This document shows positions 49,921-61,300 of a stretch of 64,000 nucleotides of DNA, piece by piece. Numbering within the stretch: the stretch's first letter is position 1; the number at the start of each line of letters is the position of its first letter. Position numbers and translations under genes: made by a program. The notes below the pieces were generated by a model, which made no database searches, was not told the DNA's origin, and saw only the letters and a program-made list of their open reading frames with translations. Origin of the DNA: Apium graveolens (lineage: Eukaryota; Streptophyta; Magnoliopsida; Apiales; Apiaceae); the NCBI RefSeq assembly GCF_009905375.1, contig NC_133649.1, positions 227,623,275 to 227,687,274 on the forward strand. Reading direction: 5' to 3'.

Positions 49921-51130
49921 ATGCCACTAAAGAAGAATTCTCAACCCAATAACGAATCTGCTGGGGATCCCTCCATGAGTGAATTGATGAATTTGTTGCG
50001 TCAGCAGTCTACACAGCTGGCCCAACAACAACAACAATTCCAACATCAACAACAACAATTGCAACAACAACAACAACAACAACAAGAACAGCTCATACAG
50101 AAACAACAACAGCAAATCCAACAGCAGCAACTGCAAATCCAACAGCAGCATGAGATGAGGGGGACAAACTAGGTTGTTAGCTTTAAGTCTTTCCAGGCAG
50201 TGAATCCCCCAGAGTTTGAAGGAGAGGTAGATCCTGTTGCTGCCATGAGATGGTTGAAGGAAATGGAAAAGGCGTTTGCGCTCACCAAGGTGAGTGAGGA
50301 TTTAAAGACGGATTATGCTAGTTATTTTCTGAAGAATGATTCGAACTATTGGTGGGAATCTACGCGAGCATTAGAAGGAGAAGGTCCTGTCCCATGGGCC
50401 AGATTCACAAAGTTGTTCTTGGAGAAATACTTTATGGACTGTCTCCAGAGTCAGATGGAGATGGAGTTTTTGGAGTTGAAGCAAGGAGACAGGAGTGTCA
50501 CGGAGTATGAAGCAAAGTTTACGGATTGGCCCGTATAGCACCAGAATATGTGAGTTCGAAAGATCAACGAGCGAAGCGGTTTCAACAAGGGTTGAAGCCA
50601 GAATAAGGAGTGGAGTTGTAGCTCTACAACTCAAGACATATAATTCGGTAGTTCAGGATGCCTTAGTGATAGAAAGTGACTAGAGGTTAGCTGCAAAGGA
50701 GCAGGGTGAAAAGAAAAGGAAGTTTGAAAGTGGACCTGCTAGGTCAGAATCGGGTATAGCAAGTCAGAAGTTCCAGCGTTGGTTTGGAAAGAATAAGAAT
50801 AAGAAGTTCAGGAGACAAAATTTCCCTCAGGCTAGACCCAGTACCACTTCAGTTAACTCCACCCTAACAAGGCTTAGGAAGCCAGTGATTGATTGTAAGA
50901 CATATGGGAAGAAGCACAGTGGTCAATGCCGAGAAAATATGAACTGTTTTAAGTATGGCCAGAAGGGTCATTATTCTACGGAGTGTAAGTCTGAGACTCA
51001 AGGAGTAATCTGCTTTAGTTACGGCAAAGTGGGGCATATTGCTAGGAATTGCAACTCAGTGACTCGAGGTAGTGTTGGAATGAATGTGTCCCAAGGACCA
51101 GCAACCAATACTACTAGAGCTAGAACCTTT
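49921..51130 (+). pseudogene. G2 gag with glutamine-rich N-terminus and two zinc knuckles
   Basis: The ATG at 49921 follows an acceptor-like TATGTTTCAG. The N-terminus has a long Gln-rich run (50029-50150), then a TAG at 50170-50172. The capsid-like core resumes in the same frame (VNPPEFEGEVDPVAAMRWLKEMEKAF, NYWWE, SVTEYEAKFT), is frameshifted near 50525, and has scattered stops. Two zinc knuckles at 50945-50987 and 51011-51053 read CFKYG...H...C and CFSYG...H...C: in both, the second Cys is Tyr. The intact protein would form the particle core; this copy could not. Confidence 0.75.
50029..50150 (+). repeat. CAA/CAG microsatellite coding for Gln run
   Basis: Near-uninterrupted CAA/CAG codons with a few Ile, Leu, His and Glu codons. 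On the minus strand it appears as a false Leu-rich ORF. Confidence 0.9.
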
Positions 51131-51139
51131 AAGATGACC

Positions 51140-54100
51140 CAGAAATCTCCAGCTCATGATTCCGATATGGTTACAGGTTCGCTTTCCCTTAATTCCGTAC
51201 CTGTTAACGTTTTATTTGATTCGGGAGCGTCCAAATCCTTTATATCTATCAATTGTGTGAATAAAATGTAATTGGTATTGGAAGACTTAGAGGAACCTTT
51301 GACCATAGAATTGGCTAATAAAGATAAAGTGCATGTAAACTAATTATGTCCTAAATGCTCCATAGATATTTCAGGATATATTTCCTTGTCGACCTAATAC
51401 CCTTTGAGTTAGGAGACTTTGATGTTATTTTAGGCATGGATTCGTTGTCTCTATATAAGGAAAATATTGACTGTAAGAAAAAGAGAGTTGTTATGTATAC
51501 CCTAGATAATAATTGGATCAGTTATCAAGGACAGAGGCAAGATAAAATATTCCTTTCAGTATTGCAAGAAAAGAAATTATTTCGGCAAGGGTGTGAGGAG
51601 TATTTAACTCATGTGGTGGATATGAAGAAAGAGACCCATACTTTGGATGAGATTCCCATAGTAAGAGAATTCCCTGACGTCTTCCCAGAAGAGTTAACAG
51701 GATTGCCACCTGATCAAGAAATAGATTTCTCCATTGATTTGATACCCGGAGCTGAACCAGTTTCTAAAGCTCCATATAGGATGGCCCTAATAAAAATGAA
51801 AAAATTGGCTAAACAACTTCAGAAACTATTGGATAACGGAGTTATTCGACCTGGTATTTCTCCGTGGGGTGCTCTAGTGCTATTCATAAAGAAGAAGGAT
51901 GGAAGTTTGAGATTGTGCATTGACTATAGAGAGTTGAACAAGTTGACAATAAAGAATAAATATCCTTTGCCACGCATCGACGATTTATTTGATCATCTTA
52001 AGGGGGCATGGTACTTCTCACAGATTGATTTAAGGTCTGGCTACCACCAACTGAAGATAAAGCTCGAAGATATTTCCAAGACGGAATTCAGGACAAGGTA
52101 TGGCCATTACGAGTTCTTAGTGATGTCGTTTGGATTGACAAATGCACCAGCGGCTTTCATGGACTTTATGAACCGGGTGTATAAGGAATATTTGGATAAG
52201 TTTGTTATTGTATTAATTGATGACATACTTATATATTCAAAGACTCCAGAAGATCATGAGACGCATCTACGGATTTCCCTTCAGAAGTTGAGAGAAAAGC
52301 AATTGTATGCAAAGTTCTCTGAGTGTGAATTTTGGCTAACAGAGGTATAGTTTCTTGGACATGTAGGGAGTAAGGAAGGTATTAAAGTAGACCCAGTAAA
52401 GATTGAAGCCGTATCAAAGTGGGAGCAACCGAAGACTCCGACGGAAATAAGAAGTTTTCTTGGATTAGCTGGATATTATCGAAGGTTTGTAAAGGATTTC
52501 TCAAAGATTGCATCCCCATTAACCAGGTTAACCAGGAAGAATGAAAAGTTTATTTGGACAAAAAAGTGTGAAGAAAGTTTCCAGGAATTGAAAAGGAGGT
52601 TAGTGACAGGTCCAGTGTTAGCATTTCCAGATGAGACGGGAAACTTTTTGATTTATAGCGACGCTTCTTTGAAAGGTTTGGGATGTGTATTAATGCAGCA
52701 TGCCAAAGTTATCGCCTATGCCTCCAGACAACTGAAGCCTCATGAGCAGAATAATCCAGTTCATGACCTTGAGTTGGTAGCTATAGTGTTTGCTCTAAAG
52801 TTATGGTGTCATTACTTGTATGGGGAGAAGTGCTATATATATACGGATCATAAGAGCCTAAAGTACATATTCACGCAGAAGGATTTGAACATGAGACAGA
52901 GAAGGTGGTTGGAACATATTAAGGACTATGATTGTTCGATTAATTATCACCCAGGTAAAGCCAATGTGGTGGATGATGCATTGAGTAGAAAAGAGAAATT
53001 GGGTTCGGATTGCAGACGAACTAGCACGAGACTTAGAAAAGATGGAGATTAAAGTTTGAGCACCAAATGAAAGTAAGGAGCAGCTATATGAAGTTACCTT
53101 CCAGCCGGCGTTATGGAAAAGATCAAAAGGTGTCAAGAAGGAGTTATGGAACAAGAGTTGGATACTTTGACGGGAGAGGAGTTATGTACTCAAAAGGATA
53201 ACCAAGGTTTGTTTAGATTTTCATCCAGAATTTGGATTCCTAATGTAACGGAACTGAAGAATGAAGTATTACACGAAGCACACAACTCTAGGTTTTCTAT
53301 CCACCCTGGTAGCACTAAGATGTACCAAGACTGGAAGAGAAACTTTTGGTGGCCATGAATGAAGAAGGATATTGCCAATTAGGTTAGAAAATATCACGTG
53401 TGCCAAATGGTAAAAGCGGAGCATCAACGACCAAGTGAATTGTTACAACCTTTGGAGATTCCCCAATGGAAGTGGGAAGAGATTGCCATGGATTTTGTAG
53501 TGGGATTGCCAAAGACGAGAGTAAATCACGATGCTATCTAGGTGATCATTGATAGACTGACCAAGTCAGTGCATTTTCTTCCGATCAATGAAAGGTATTC
53601 TTTGGAAAAGCTAGTTAAGTTATATTTGGATGAGATAGTTACAAACATGGAGTGCCTGTGTCTATAGTGTCAGATCGAGAACCGAGATTCAATTCCAGGT
53701 TTTGGACCAAATTCCAAGAGTTCCTAGGAACAAAGTTGAATATGAGCACCGCCTATCATCCTCAGACCATAGAGGATATGTTGAGAGTTTGTGTTTTGGA
53801 TTTTAAGGATAATTGGGATGAACACTTACCTTTGATTGAGTTCTCGTACAGCAACTACCATGCGAATATTGGAATTTCTCCCTACGAAGTTTTGTATGGA
53901 CGCAAGTGTAGACCACCGTTGTATTGGGATGAAGTAGGAGAGAAGAAAGTATTAGGTTCCGAGTTGGTTCAGCAAACCAGAGATGCAATAGTATTGATTC
54001 GGAAAAGGTTAGAAGCAGCCCAAGATAGACAGAGAAAGAATTCAGATTTGCATAGGAAGGATATGAAAATCGAGATAAGAGCTCTGGTGTTACTAAAGGG

Positions 54101-54494
54101 ATCACCTTGGAAAGGGTTAGTGCGATTTGGTTAGAAAGGAAAACTTAACCCCAGATTTATAGGACCATTTAAAGTTTTGAAGAAAGTAGGGAAGGTTGCC
54201 TACGAGATAGCATTACCACCGCAGTGGCAGCACATTCATAATGTCTTCCACGTATCTATGTTGAAGCCATATGTTCCTGATTCAAATCAGGCTATAGAGT
54301 ACAAACCCATTGAGTTTCAGTCAGACCTGTCTTATGTGGAACAACCGATTCAAATCTTGGACCGTAAAGAACGAGTCCTTAGGAATAAATCGATCCCTAT
54401 AGTGAAAGTCTTGTGGAGAAATCCTCGAGTAGAAGAGTCTACTTGGGAATTGGAGTCAGACATGCTTGATAAATATCCTCATTTGTTTAGCTGA
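51140..54494 (+). pseudogene. G2 pol: protease, RT, RNase H, integrase, chromodomain-like tail, broken
   Basis: Protease FDSGASKSFIS has D-S-G at 51218-51226. RT is open from 51355 to 52347 with [17 protein letters not shown] and an active site LIDD at 52213-52224. A TAG at 52348 interrupts. RNase H follows ([34 protein letters not shown]) to 53052. The integrase zinc region starts near 53270 with HEAHN...H, a TGA at 53356, and KYHVC where the first Cys of the C-x2-C pair is Tyr (53392). The catalytic core continues in another frame ([15 protein letters not shown]). The tail [14 protein letters not shown] ends at 54494. Most breaks are single-base changes plus two or three frameshifts. Confidence 0.85.
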
Positions 54495-54520
54495 GTCAGA
54501 TTCTGGGGGCAGAATCTTTT

Positions 54521-54534
54521 TAAGGGGGAAAGGA
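54521..54534 (+). other. G2 polypurine tract
   Basis: TAAGGGGGAAAGGA lies immediately before the 3' LTR start TATAACGACTC, which independently fixes the unusual LTR terminus. Confidence 0.85.
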
Positions 54535-57098
54535 TATAACGACTCATGTATTTTCTTTTTATTTTCAATATATAAAAGTGTAATAATTGAATAAATAATT
54601 AAATAAAATATGTGTATTGATTTTTGGCAGCAGTGTGTTGATTTTTACTAATTATCTGTGATCTATTGATATATGGTATGGATTTTTGTGATTTATTATC
54701 CAGATATGTGGTTTTGTTATGCTTGTAAAAGTGATTTTATTACAGTTTTAATTCCATAAATATCTGGATTGCCTCTAACATCTGTTTTATAATTTTATAA
54801 TTTCAATAATTATTTTTAGGATTTTATAAAATTGGGAAATCAATATTTTACTAATTATTTATCTTTAAATGATTTCCTGAGTCTATTTATTTATAAATTC
54901 CATATTTAATTCTAGAATTCTTCAAAAATCATGGAATTCATATTTTACGAAGTTTATAATATTCTGGTAATTTTAAAATTATTTTGGAAATATTTGGGAT
55001 TAATTTCACCCGCACTGTGTTTCGTTTAATTATTAAAAAGCGGGTATAAAGTGCACCTTAAAAATTGTTTTAAAATTTCAAAAAATATGTTTTTATGTAT
55101 TCTGGGATATTTCTGATATTTTAAAACTAATTGGGATTTATTTCGAAATGTTTTTAACCGCTATTTGTTTCGTAAATCCGGAATAAAACGAGATTATAAA
55201 ACCCGAAAATTGCTGAGATAATAGGGCGACACGTATCACAATTAATGATATGTGTCTGCAACTCCTTATTTGGGAAAATAAACACACCACCCCCTTTTGT
55301 ATCTCCTTCTCGGCTTTGACTGATTTTTTTTTCTCTTGAAATCTCGGGTTCTCTCTCTCGATCTTCTTCTCTGTTTCTTTCGTTTCTCCCTCCTCCTTCC
55401 TGGGTTCTTGTTCGCATGTTCTTCTCGGTTTTCCATTTTGTTTTTCCGGTGAGCCGCCACTGTACTCCGGTTTGGCTTGGTTCTGTTTTGTTCAGTTGGT
55501 ATGCATATATATATATACCTGTATATATGTGTGTGCTCTATGTATTTGTGTATGCATATTAGTGTGATTATCTGTGTGTGTGGCAGCGCTTGGCTGCGTG
55601 TGGTTACCTGGCTGATCTGTTGTGTTGCTCCGTTGGGTTGCTCAGTTTGGGATTCTCAGTTGGGCTTTTGGTTTGGGCCTTGTTGGGCCGCCTGTGTGCT
55701 GTTGGTTTGGACTGTGCAGATTTTAATTTTAATTTTTAATTCCTTTTATTGTAGGGAATTATTGAGTAATATTCGTGATAAAAATGAATTTATGCGGGAA
55801 AATTTTAGTAATTAATCGACAAAAGTTTTGGTTGGAATCCGAATTTTGCCGCCGTACCGCGATGACTCGTTACGAGCGGACCGTGGATGGTGATGACGTT
55901 GTTCAGAGTCCTAATTTTTATAAATAAATAAAATGATTTATATAAAATGTTTTCAAAAATAAATCATATATTGGAATTGTACGTAAATAAATACGTGATT
56001 TTGGAATTGGTGTTGTGACGAAACTTGTGGATTATTGTGATTGTTGACGTCGATTGTAATCGACGGGTAGGCTTATAAGCAAAAGAGTTGCTGCCAAAAT
56101 TTTCTAAAAATTTACTTTTAAAACGTACTTATTTATATTATACGTGTTACCCCTATTTATGTTCGGATTACGTAATTACGTGATTGCGTGTATAATTGTT
56201 ATACGAGTCGGGCTATCGGATTGGGTTATTAGGATTTAAGGATATCAAGCATGTCGATATAACTGATTAGGGTATTCTGTATTTGTAGATCCCAGTCGAG
56301 TCTCACCAGGACCGAAGTCAGCATAAAAGCTACTTAGAATTTCCGAAAGCGTTGCAAGGCGAGTACCCCTGACCATTCTCTTATGGTTCAGTACATATGA
56401 ATAGCTAATGTTTTAATCTCGTAATGGAAAAGAAACGTTTTGAGTTACGTGTCCCCTGTAGTTATAAATCACTGTTTTAAAAACTGTTTTGGGGAAAAGT
56501 AACTTCGAAAGGTACCTATCTCGAATGAAATGATTTGCGAGCTAGATTTTTGTATGTGCGCTGTTAAAATGAATGATTTTGAAATGAGATAGGTACAAGT
56601 TTTTTGAAAACTGGATAAAATGATTAGATATGGGATACATAGGGGCCAGAGTAGGCCTATTGAGGTGGCATAAGATACTAATTCGGTTGCACACAAATTA
56701 TAACCGATTAGTCCAGCAGGTCAGAGACCTAGCTAGTCTCTGAGTTCCGGAATAGGTAAATGGGATGGCAGTTAGAGCCGTCTGGTGTTGATATCCTGAT
56801 CAGCTGTCTTCACATATCCGTTACGTATCTGATTTGGCTTTGTGATTCCCGTAAGGGTATAAGTACTTGATACAGTGGCTTTATTAATGTGAATAGCATG
56901 CTAAAATTGGACTTTGGTGCTTACACAGCACACTACTACGTTATTTTGTAAAAGCATGTTAGTCAGTGATATCCAGTTATCTCAGCTTTTCATTATATAA
57001 CATTGTTCACATGATTACAGCTCTGTTCCTATCATTGTTTACATTACTATTTTTATCTTGTTATTCATATGTTGGTACTACTGAGCGATTATGCTCAC
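54535..57098 (+). repeat. G2 3' LTR, truncated at the S2 insertion
   Basis: 2564 bp match the 5' LTR up to ...GAGCGATTATGCTCAC; the equivalent point in the 5' LTR is near 48378. The rest is beyond S2, outside the window. It lacks the nested solo LTR, so it shows the empty target site. Confidence 0.9.
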
Positions 57099-58112
57099 TG
57101 TTATTTCTAGAGAACTAACAATGAGATTTACAGAAGGGGGGTTGAATGTAAATCTCAAAACTTTTTCAAGTTTTGAGCAGTTTATAAAGACTGTGTGTTC
57201 AAGATGAACAAGTGTGTGAATTGCTTTAAGCTGATACAGACAGATATATATTCAAACACAAATGTAAAGAACACAATAAACCTTTAAAAACTTTTCTGGT
57301 GGATTTGTTGTTCCACCAGAGATGGTATTTCAGAAATTCTGTGATCTAAGAATTTGATCACAGCTGCATCCTAGTACAAACTAGATAATTTTTCTCTCAA
57401 GATTTTTCTAAACAGCTCTGGAAAAATTCTCATCTAATTACTAGTTACTACTTGGTTTATATATTACCAAGTTTACAAGTGAAGACAAGGATATATAAAA
57501 TAATAAAGTAAGATCTCCACTTGTTTCTTCTCCAGTTCACTCCAGTACTTTGTTGACTTAATGTCTCTTTATACTAGAGTAGAACGGCTGCTTTTTCTGA
57601 TGTTCCTGAAATTAGGCTGCCACATTTCAGTTATCTCTGTTCACCCACGTGCCTCTGTTTGTAGGTACAACTACCACTTATCAACGGTTAATCAACAGAA
57701 CATCCGTTGAAGCTTTCATCCGTTGATGCACTCATCCGTTGAAGGATGTTATCCGTTGAAGCTTTAGAGACATCCGTTGAAGCTTAGCTTCTCATCCGTT
57801 GAAGGTCTTTAAGTCATCCGTTGATACCACTTCATTTATACAAAATTACAGGGCATGAAATATTTATAATTGGCCTTCCTATCTGCATATCTTCTAGTAG
57901 TCAACATGACTCATAGTTTCTCTCAACTTCTAAGAATTACATCTTAAATACAGAGACTGAAATATGCTACAACACTAGACTTATTTCTAAGTAAAGCTAC
58001 ACCATCAACGGATAGCCAAAGTGGTCTTATCCGTTGAGGCTACAGACACTGAATTTCTACTTAAGTGTTTTGTTAAACATATCATCAAACTAATGCACAT
58101 ATATTCCTAACA
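57099..58112 (-). repeat. S2 3' LTR (1014 bp)
   Basis: On the minus strand it reads TGTTAGGAATATATG...CTAGAAATAACA. A TATATAAA box lies at plus-strand 57457-57464. It contains a cluster of ATCCGTTGA words. Near the 3' end complementary arms (GATTTAC/GTAAATC) flank a CCCCCC run, like the S1 LTR end. Confidence 0.88.
57702..58037. repeat. ATCCGTTGA array in the S2 LTR
   Basis: Exact copies of ATCCGTTGA at 57702, 57718, 57734, 57751, 57772, 57794, 57816 and 58029, and its reverse complement TCAACGGAT at 58005. Steps are 16, 16, 17, 21, 22 and 22 bp in the cluster. A near copy, TCAACGGTT, is at 57681. Confidence 0.95.
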
Positions 58113-58128
58113 ATCTCCCCCTATTTAT
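58113..58128 (-). other. S2 polypurine tract
   Basis: On the minus strand ATAAATAGGGGGAGAT directly precedes the LTR start TGTTAGG. Confidence 0.85.
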
Positions 58129-58315
58129 GTCTATAAGAATTGTAGGCATAAATTCAGGGTTAACTTGATGATAACAAAACACTTAACAGATATATGAATT
58201 GAAACTAAGTAGAAATTTGAAAATGCTGCAAAAATGTATGTACTAGGAGGAAATTGAAGATTTACAGTATTTCCAAGGATACTCCTTTAGCCTGAGCAAA
58301 TCATCTTTTTCTTCT

Positions 58316-61300
58316 TTATTCCCTGGTTTTCTTTCCTAGCCCTTTGTCATTTTCCTCAATTTGGAGTTGGAGTTGTCTGAAGAATTCAGCTTCATCTTCA
58401 ACACTGATATCCAACTTAGATTGCATTTCCTTGAGAGTTTCATTGCTGGCAATCTTGAGTTGGTCTTCAAGTCTGAAAAATCTTCTGACTCCTTTATCAT
58501 CTCTAAATTCCATCAACCAATGAGGTGATTTGTGAATTGTAATTCCCCTTTCTTGAATGAGTAAAGTCCTGGGTAAAGCATTGGGCTCCCTCCAAGTTTT
58601 CCTTATATTGGCAATCTTGTTGAGAATTTCAGTCTTGGCAGTTCTGGTAAAGCCAGAATCCTTTTGTATAGCTGAAAAGACTCTAATCAAGGTAGAGTAG
58701 CCTTCATTCAGAATCCTGTGGAGAGGCCATGTTCTTTCCCCAGCTCCTTTGTATCTGAACACTAATCTCTCTGGTAGCTGTCTGTAAGCAGCTATTCCTC
58801 TTACATCCTCCAGCTCATCCAGATAGAGTTCAATGTCTGAAATTTCTTTTATGTCACAGATGTGAACATAATCATCTTTAGAAATGGATGGCTTAGGCTT
58901 AGGCTTTTGTTTTTGAGTGAATTTCTTAGAGGTTATGGGAGGTGTAGATTTGGGTTTTCTTTTCTGTTTCTTTGGTAGTGGAAGAGTGGTTAGAAAGGTA
59001 GGCAATTTGATGGTGTCCCAATCAATAGGTTCCTCTTTTGGAATGATTGGTTCACCATGGATGTTTATAGTGGGATTAGCAACAAGAGGTTCAGGTATGG
59101 AAGGTAGTGGTTTAGATATAGATTTGGTTACTTCAGTATTATCTTCACTCCTTCTATGTGCCTTGGCCTTTCTTCTGTTTCCCTTCTGCTATTCCTCTCT
59201 TTCTTCCATACTCTCACCAAATATACTCCCAAAAACCTCATCTAGGTTTGCAATCTTGTCTTCACCCCTGACTTCAATTCCTTTCTCTTCTTCAACTTGA
59301 CTTGACTTTAGCTGTTGTTCAAGCTTTGCTTGTGCTCTTTTGTCAGCCTTTAGTTGCTTGACTTCTTCCTTCTTGGCTATTGAGAATTTGGGATGTCCTT
59401 GCATCACACATATGCTCTTTCCCTCTCTAGAGATAATAGCCCTATTTCTCCTTACAGCCTCATCCATGGTCTCTTTGAGATAAGCAATACTCCTACCTAA
59501 AAGCTTGTTCTCATCAGCTTTTGGAGGAGGAAAGTCCACTTCTTTTAAAGGATTCTTTGTAGAGTCCTTATTGGATCTTTTATTGGGCTTGAGAATTATA
59601 GCTTGTAGTTCTTTGGAAGAAGCTTCTCCATCCTTATGTCTCCCTACTGGCTTGAGCTCCATGTTGATTGGTTCAATCTTTGTGCTATATTTCACAGATG
59701 TTGATTTATCTTGTGTAGAGCCAAACAACAGTTGCAACCTTTCATCAATTCTCCTCCTTTGCTCTTTCACTTGAATTTCAGCTGCTGCTAGCTGAATCAA
59801 ATCAATTCCATCAGGCTTTCCTTTGATTTGAATGATTGGAGAAGTAGTGATGGCAGGAACTAGCACTTTAGATATTTTGATTTTTGTAGATGGCTCTCCT
59901 TCCCCTTCCCTTTTACTCTCCCCCTTTTTGTTATCATCAAGGAGAGGGGTCAATCCTTGTGCTTTTGCCAGCTGCATTAGGAGACTGGTTTGAGATTGTT
60001 GGTTGTGAAGAATGGTGGCCACAGAATCTTCAATAACTTGAACTCTGTCTTCCAACTTGGCCAGCCTTTTCTCAGTAACTAATTCCTTTTTCAATCTCAA
60101 AACCAAGTCCTGCAATGTACCATAGGGCATGACTGAATCCAATTTTTCAGAACTGTAGGATTTCAAGTCAGCAATATCCTTCCTGAGATCATCCATACTC
60201 AGATTCTGCTTTACTTGCTGCAACTTCATGAGATGCAGTGAGTCCAGGTGAGCTTGAAGGATAGCCTTGATACTTGCATGTGAAGTGTTCTGAATGGCCT
60301 GTTGAATAGTGTTGATTTGTTTGACTAAGGAGACATTGAATTCCCCTGATCTATACTCCTTTGTCAAAGCCCATTCAGGTAGATTTGGAATTGAACTAGG
60401 GCCTTCATCTCCCCCTAAGTTCATGCTTCCATCAAAAGAAACAGAGTCATCATCATCAGAATTTACTCCAAATTCCTCAGATGGCTCACCAGCTGTAGAA
60501 GGCATCTTGTTAATAGCAGCTTTATCCCTTTGAAGAGATTCTGTTGTGTGTACTAGATGTAGTGTCTTTTCTGCCTCCTCATTGCCCTGAGCAGCCAACA
60601 TTTGATAGGCTGACACAGGATGAGTAAAAGTGTCAGCATCCAAGGAAATGTTATCAATTTTAGCTTTGTAATGTTGCTGAAATTGTCTTTCCTTTTCAGC
60701 ATCATCCACAATCATTGACTCACTAGCAATGGCTGGTTCCACCCTTATATCTACTGTACCTGCCTTTCTCTCTTTTTCTCTATTTTCTTGCATCAGGGGC
60801 TCCCCCTGGCTCACACAACTCACTCCCTCACCTTCACCTACTAAGGTGGTACTCCTATCACTTACTTTTGCCATGCTGGAAGAAATAGCATGCATTTTTG
60901 AGCTCTCAATCTCTCCTTTTTCCTGGGAGCAACCCAGCCTCTCACTCAAATTTTCACTCCCTTCCCTCAATCCTAAGAGTGATTGCACAGTATTCATGTC
61001 TTCTACACTTGGAATTGATTCAGTTATGTGTGGAGAGACTATCAACGGATGTGGAATATCCGTTGAAGGTGAAACTGATGTTATCAACGGATAACTGCTG
61101 TTAAGCTTATCCGTTGAAGAGCAACCACTTGTCAACGGATGAGTGATATCCGTTGAAGAAGGAAAAGAAGTTGAAATTGAAAGTGATATAACTGTTGAAT
61201 CTGTGTAGATTGATTTGAGATGTGGTGACACAGATCCTTCAATTATATCTGAAAGAATTTGCGGGTGATCCAACAAATCATCTAAGAGATGATGATCACC

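Larger units (their letters stand above)
42417..57098 (+). mobile_element. Ty3/gypsy retrotransposon G2 (Tekay-like), 3' LTR cut by S2
   Basis: The 5' LTR (42417-48696) contains a nested solo LTR. PBS, an ORF before gag, gag-pol and purine tract follow, then the first 2564 bp of the 3' LTR, which stops where element S2 is inserted. Pol order (protease, RT, RNase H, integrase, chromodomain-like tail) is that of Ty3/gypsy. The tail [16 protein letters not shown] matches the weak chromodomain of the Tekay/Del group. The left flank is tttgt (42412-42416); the right flank is outside the window. Confidence 0.9.

Noticed and set aside
49927..50151. Leu-rich 74-codon minus-strand ORF
   Set aside because: Antisense of the CAA/CAG glutamine run of gag.
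57702..57824. Regular short repeats resembling a small CRISPR array
   Set aside because: The repeat is only 9 bp, spacers are 7-13 bp and partly repeated, and it lies in a plant LTR. It is the S2 family word.
59189..59191. Programmed readthrough of the S2 aORF TAG
   Set aside because: The context TAG CAG AAG only partly matches known plant readthrough contexts; a simple CAG-to-TAG change is as likely, so it is kept only as a test under the aORF finding.
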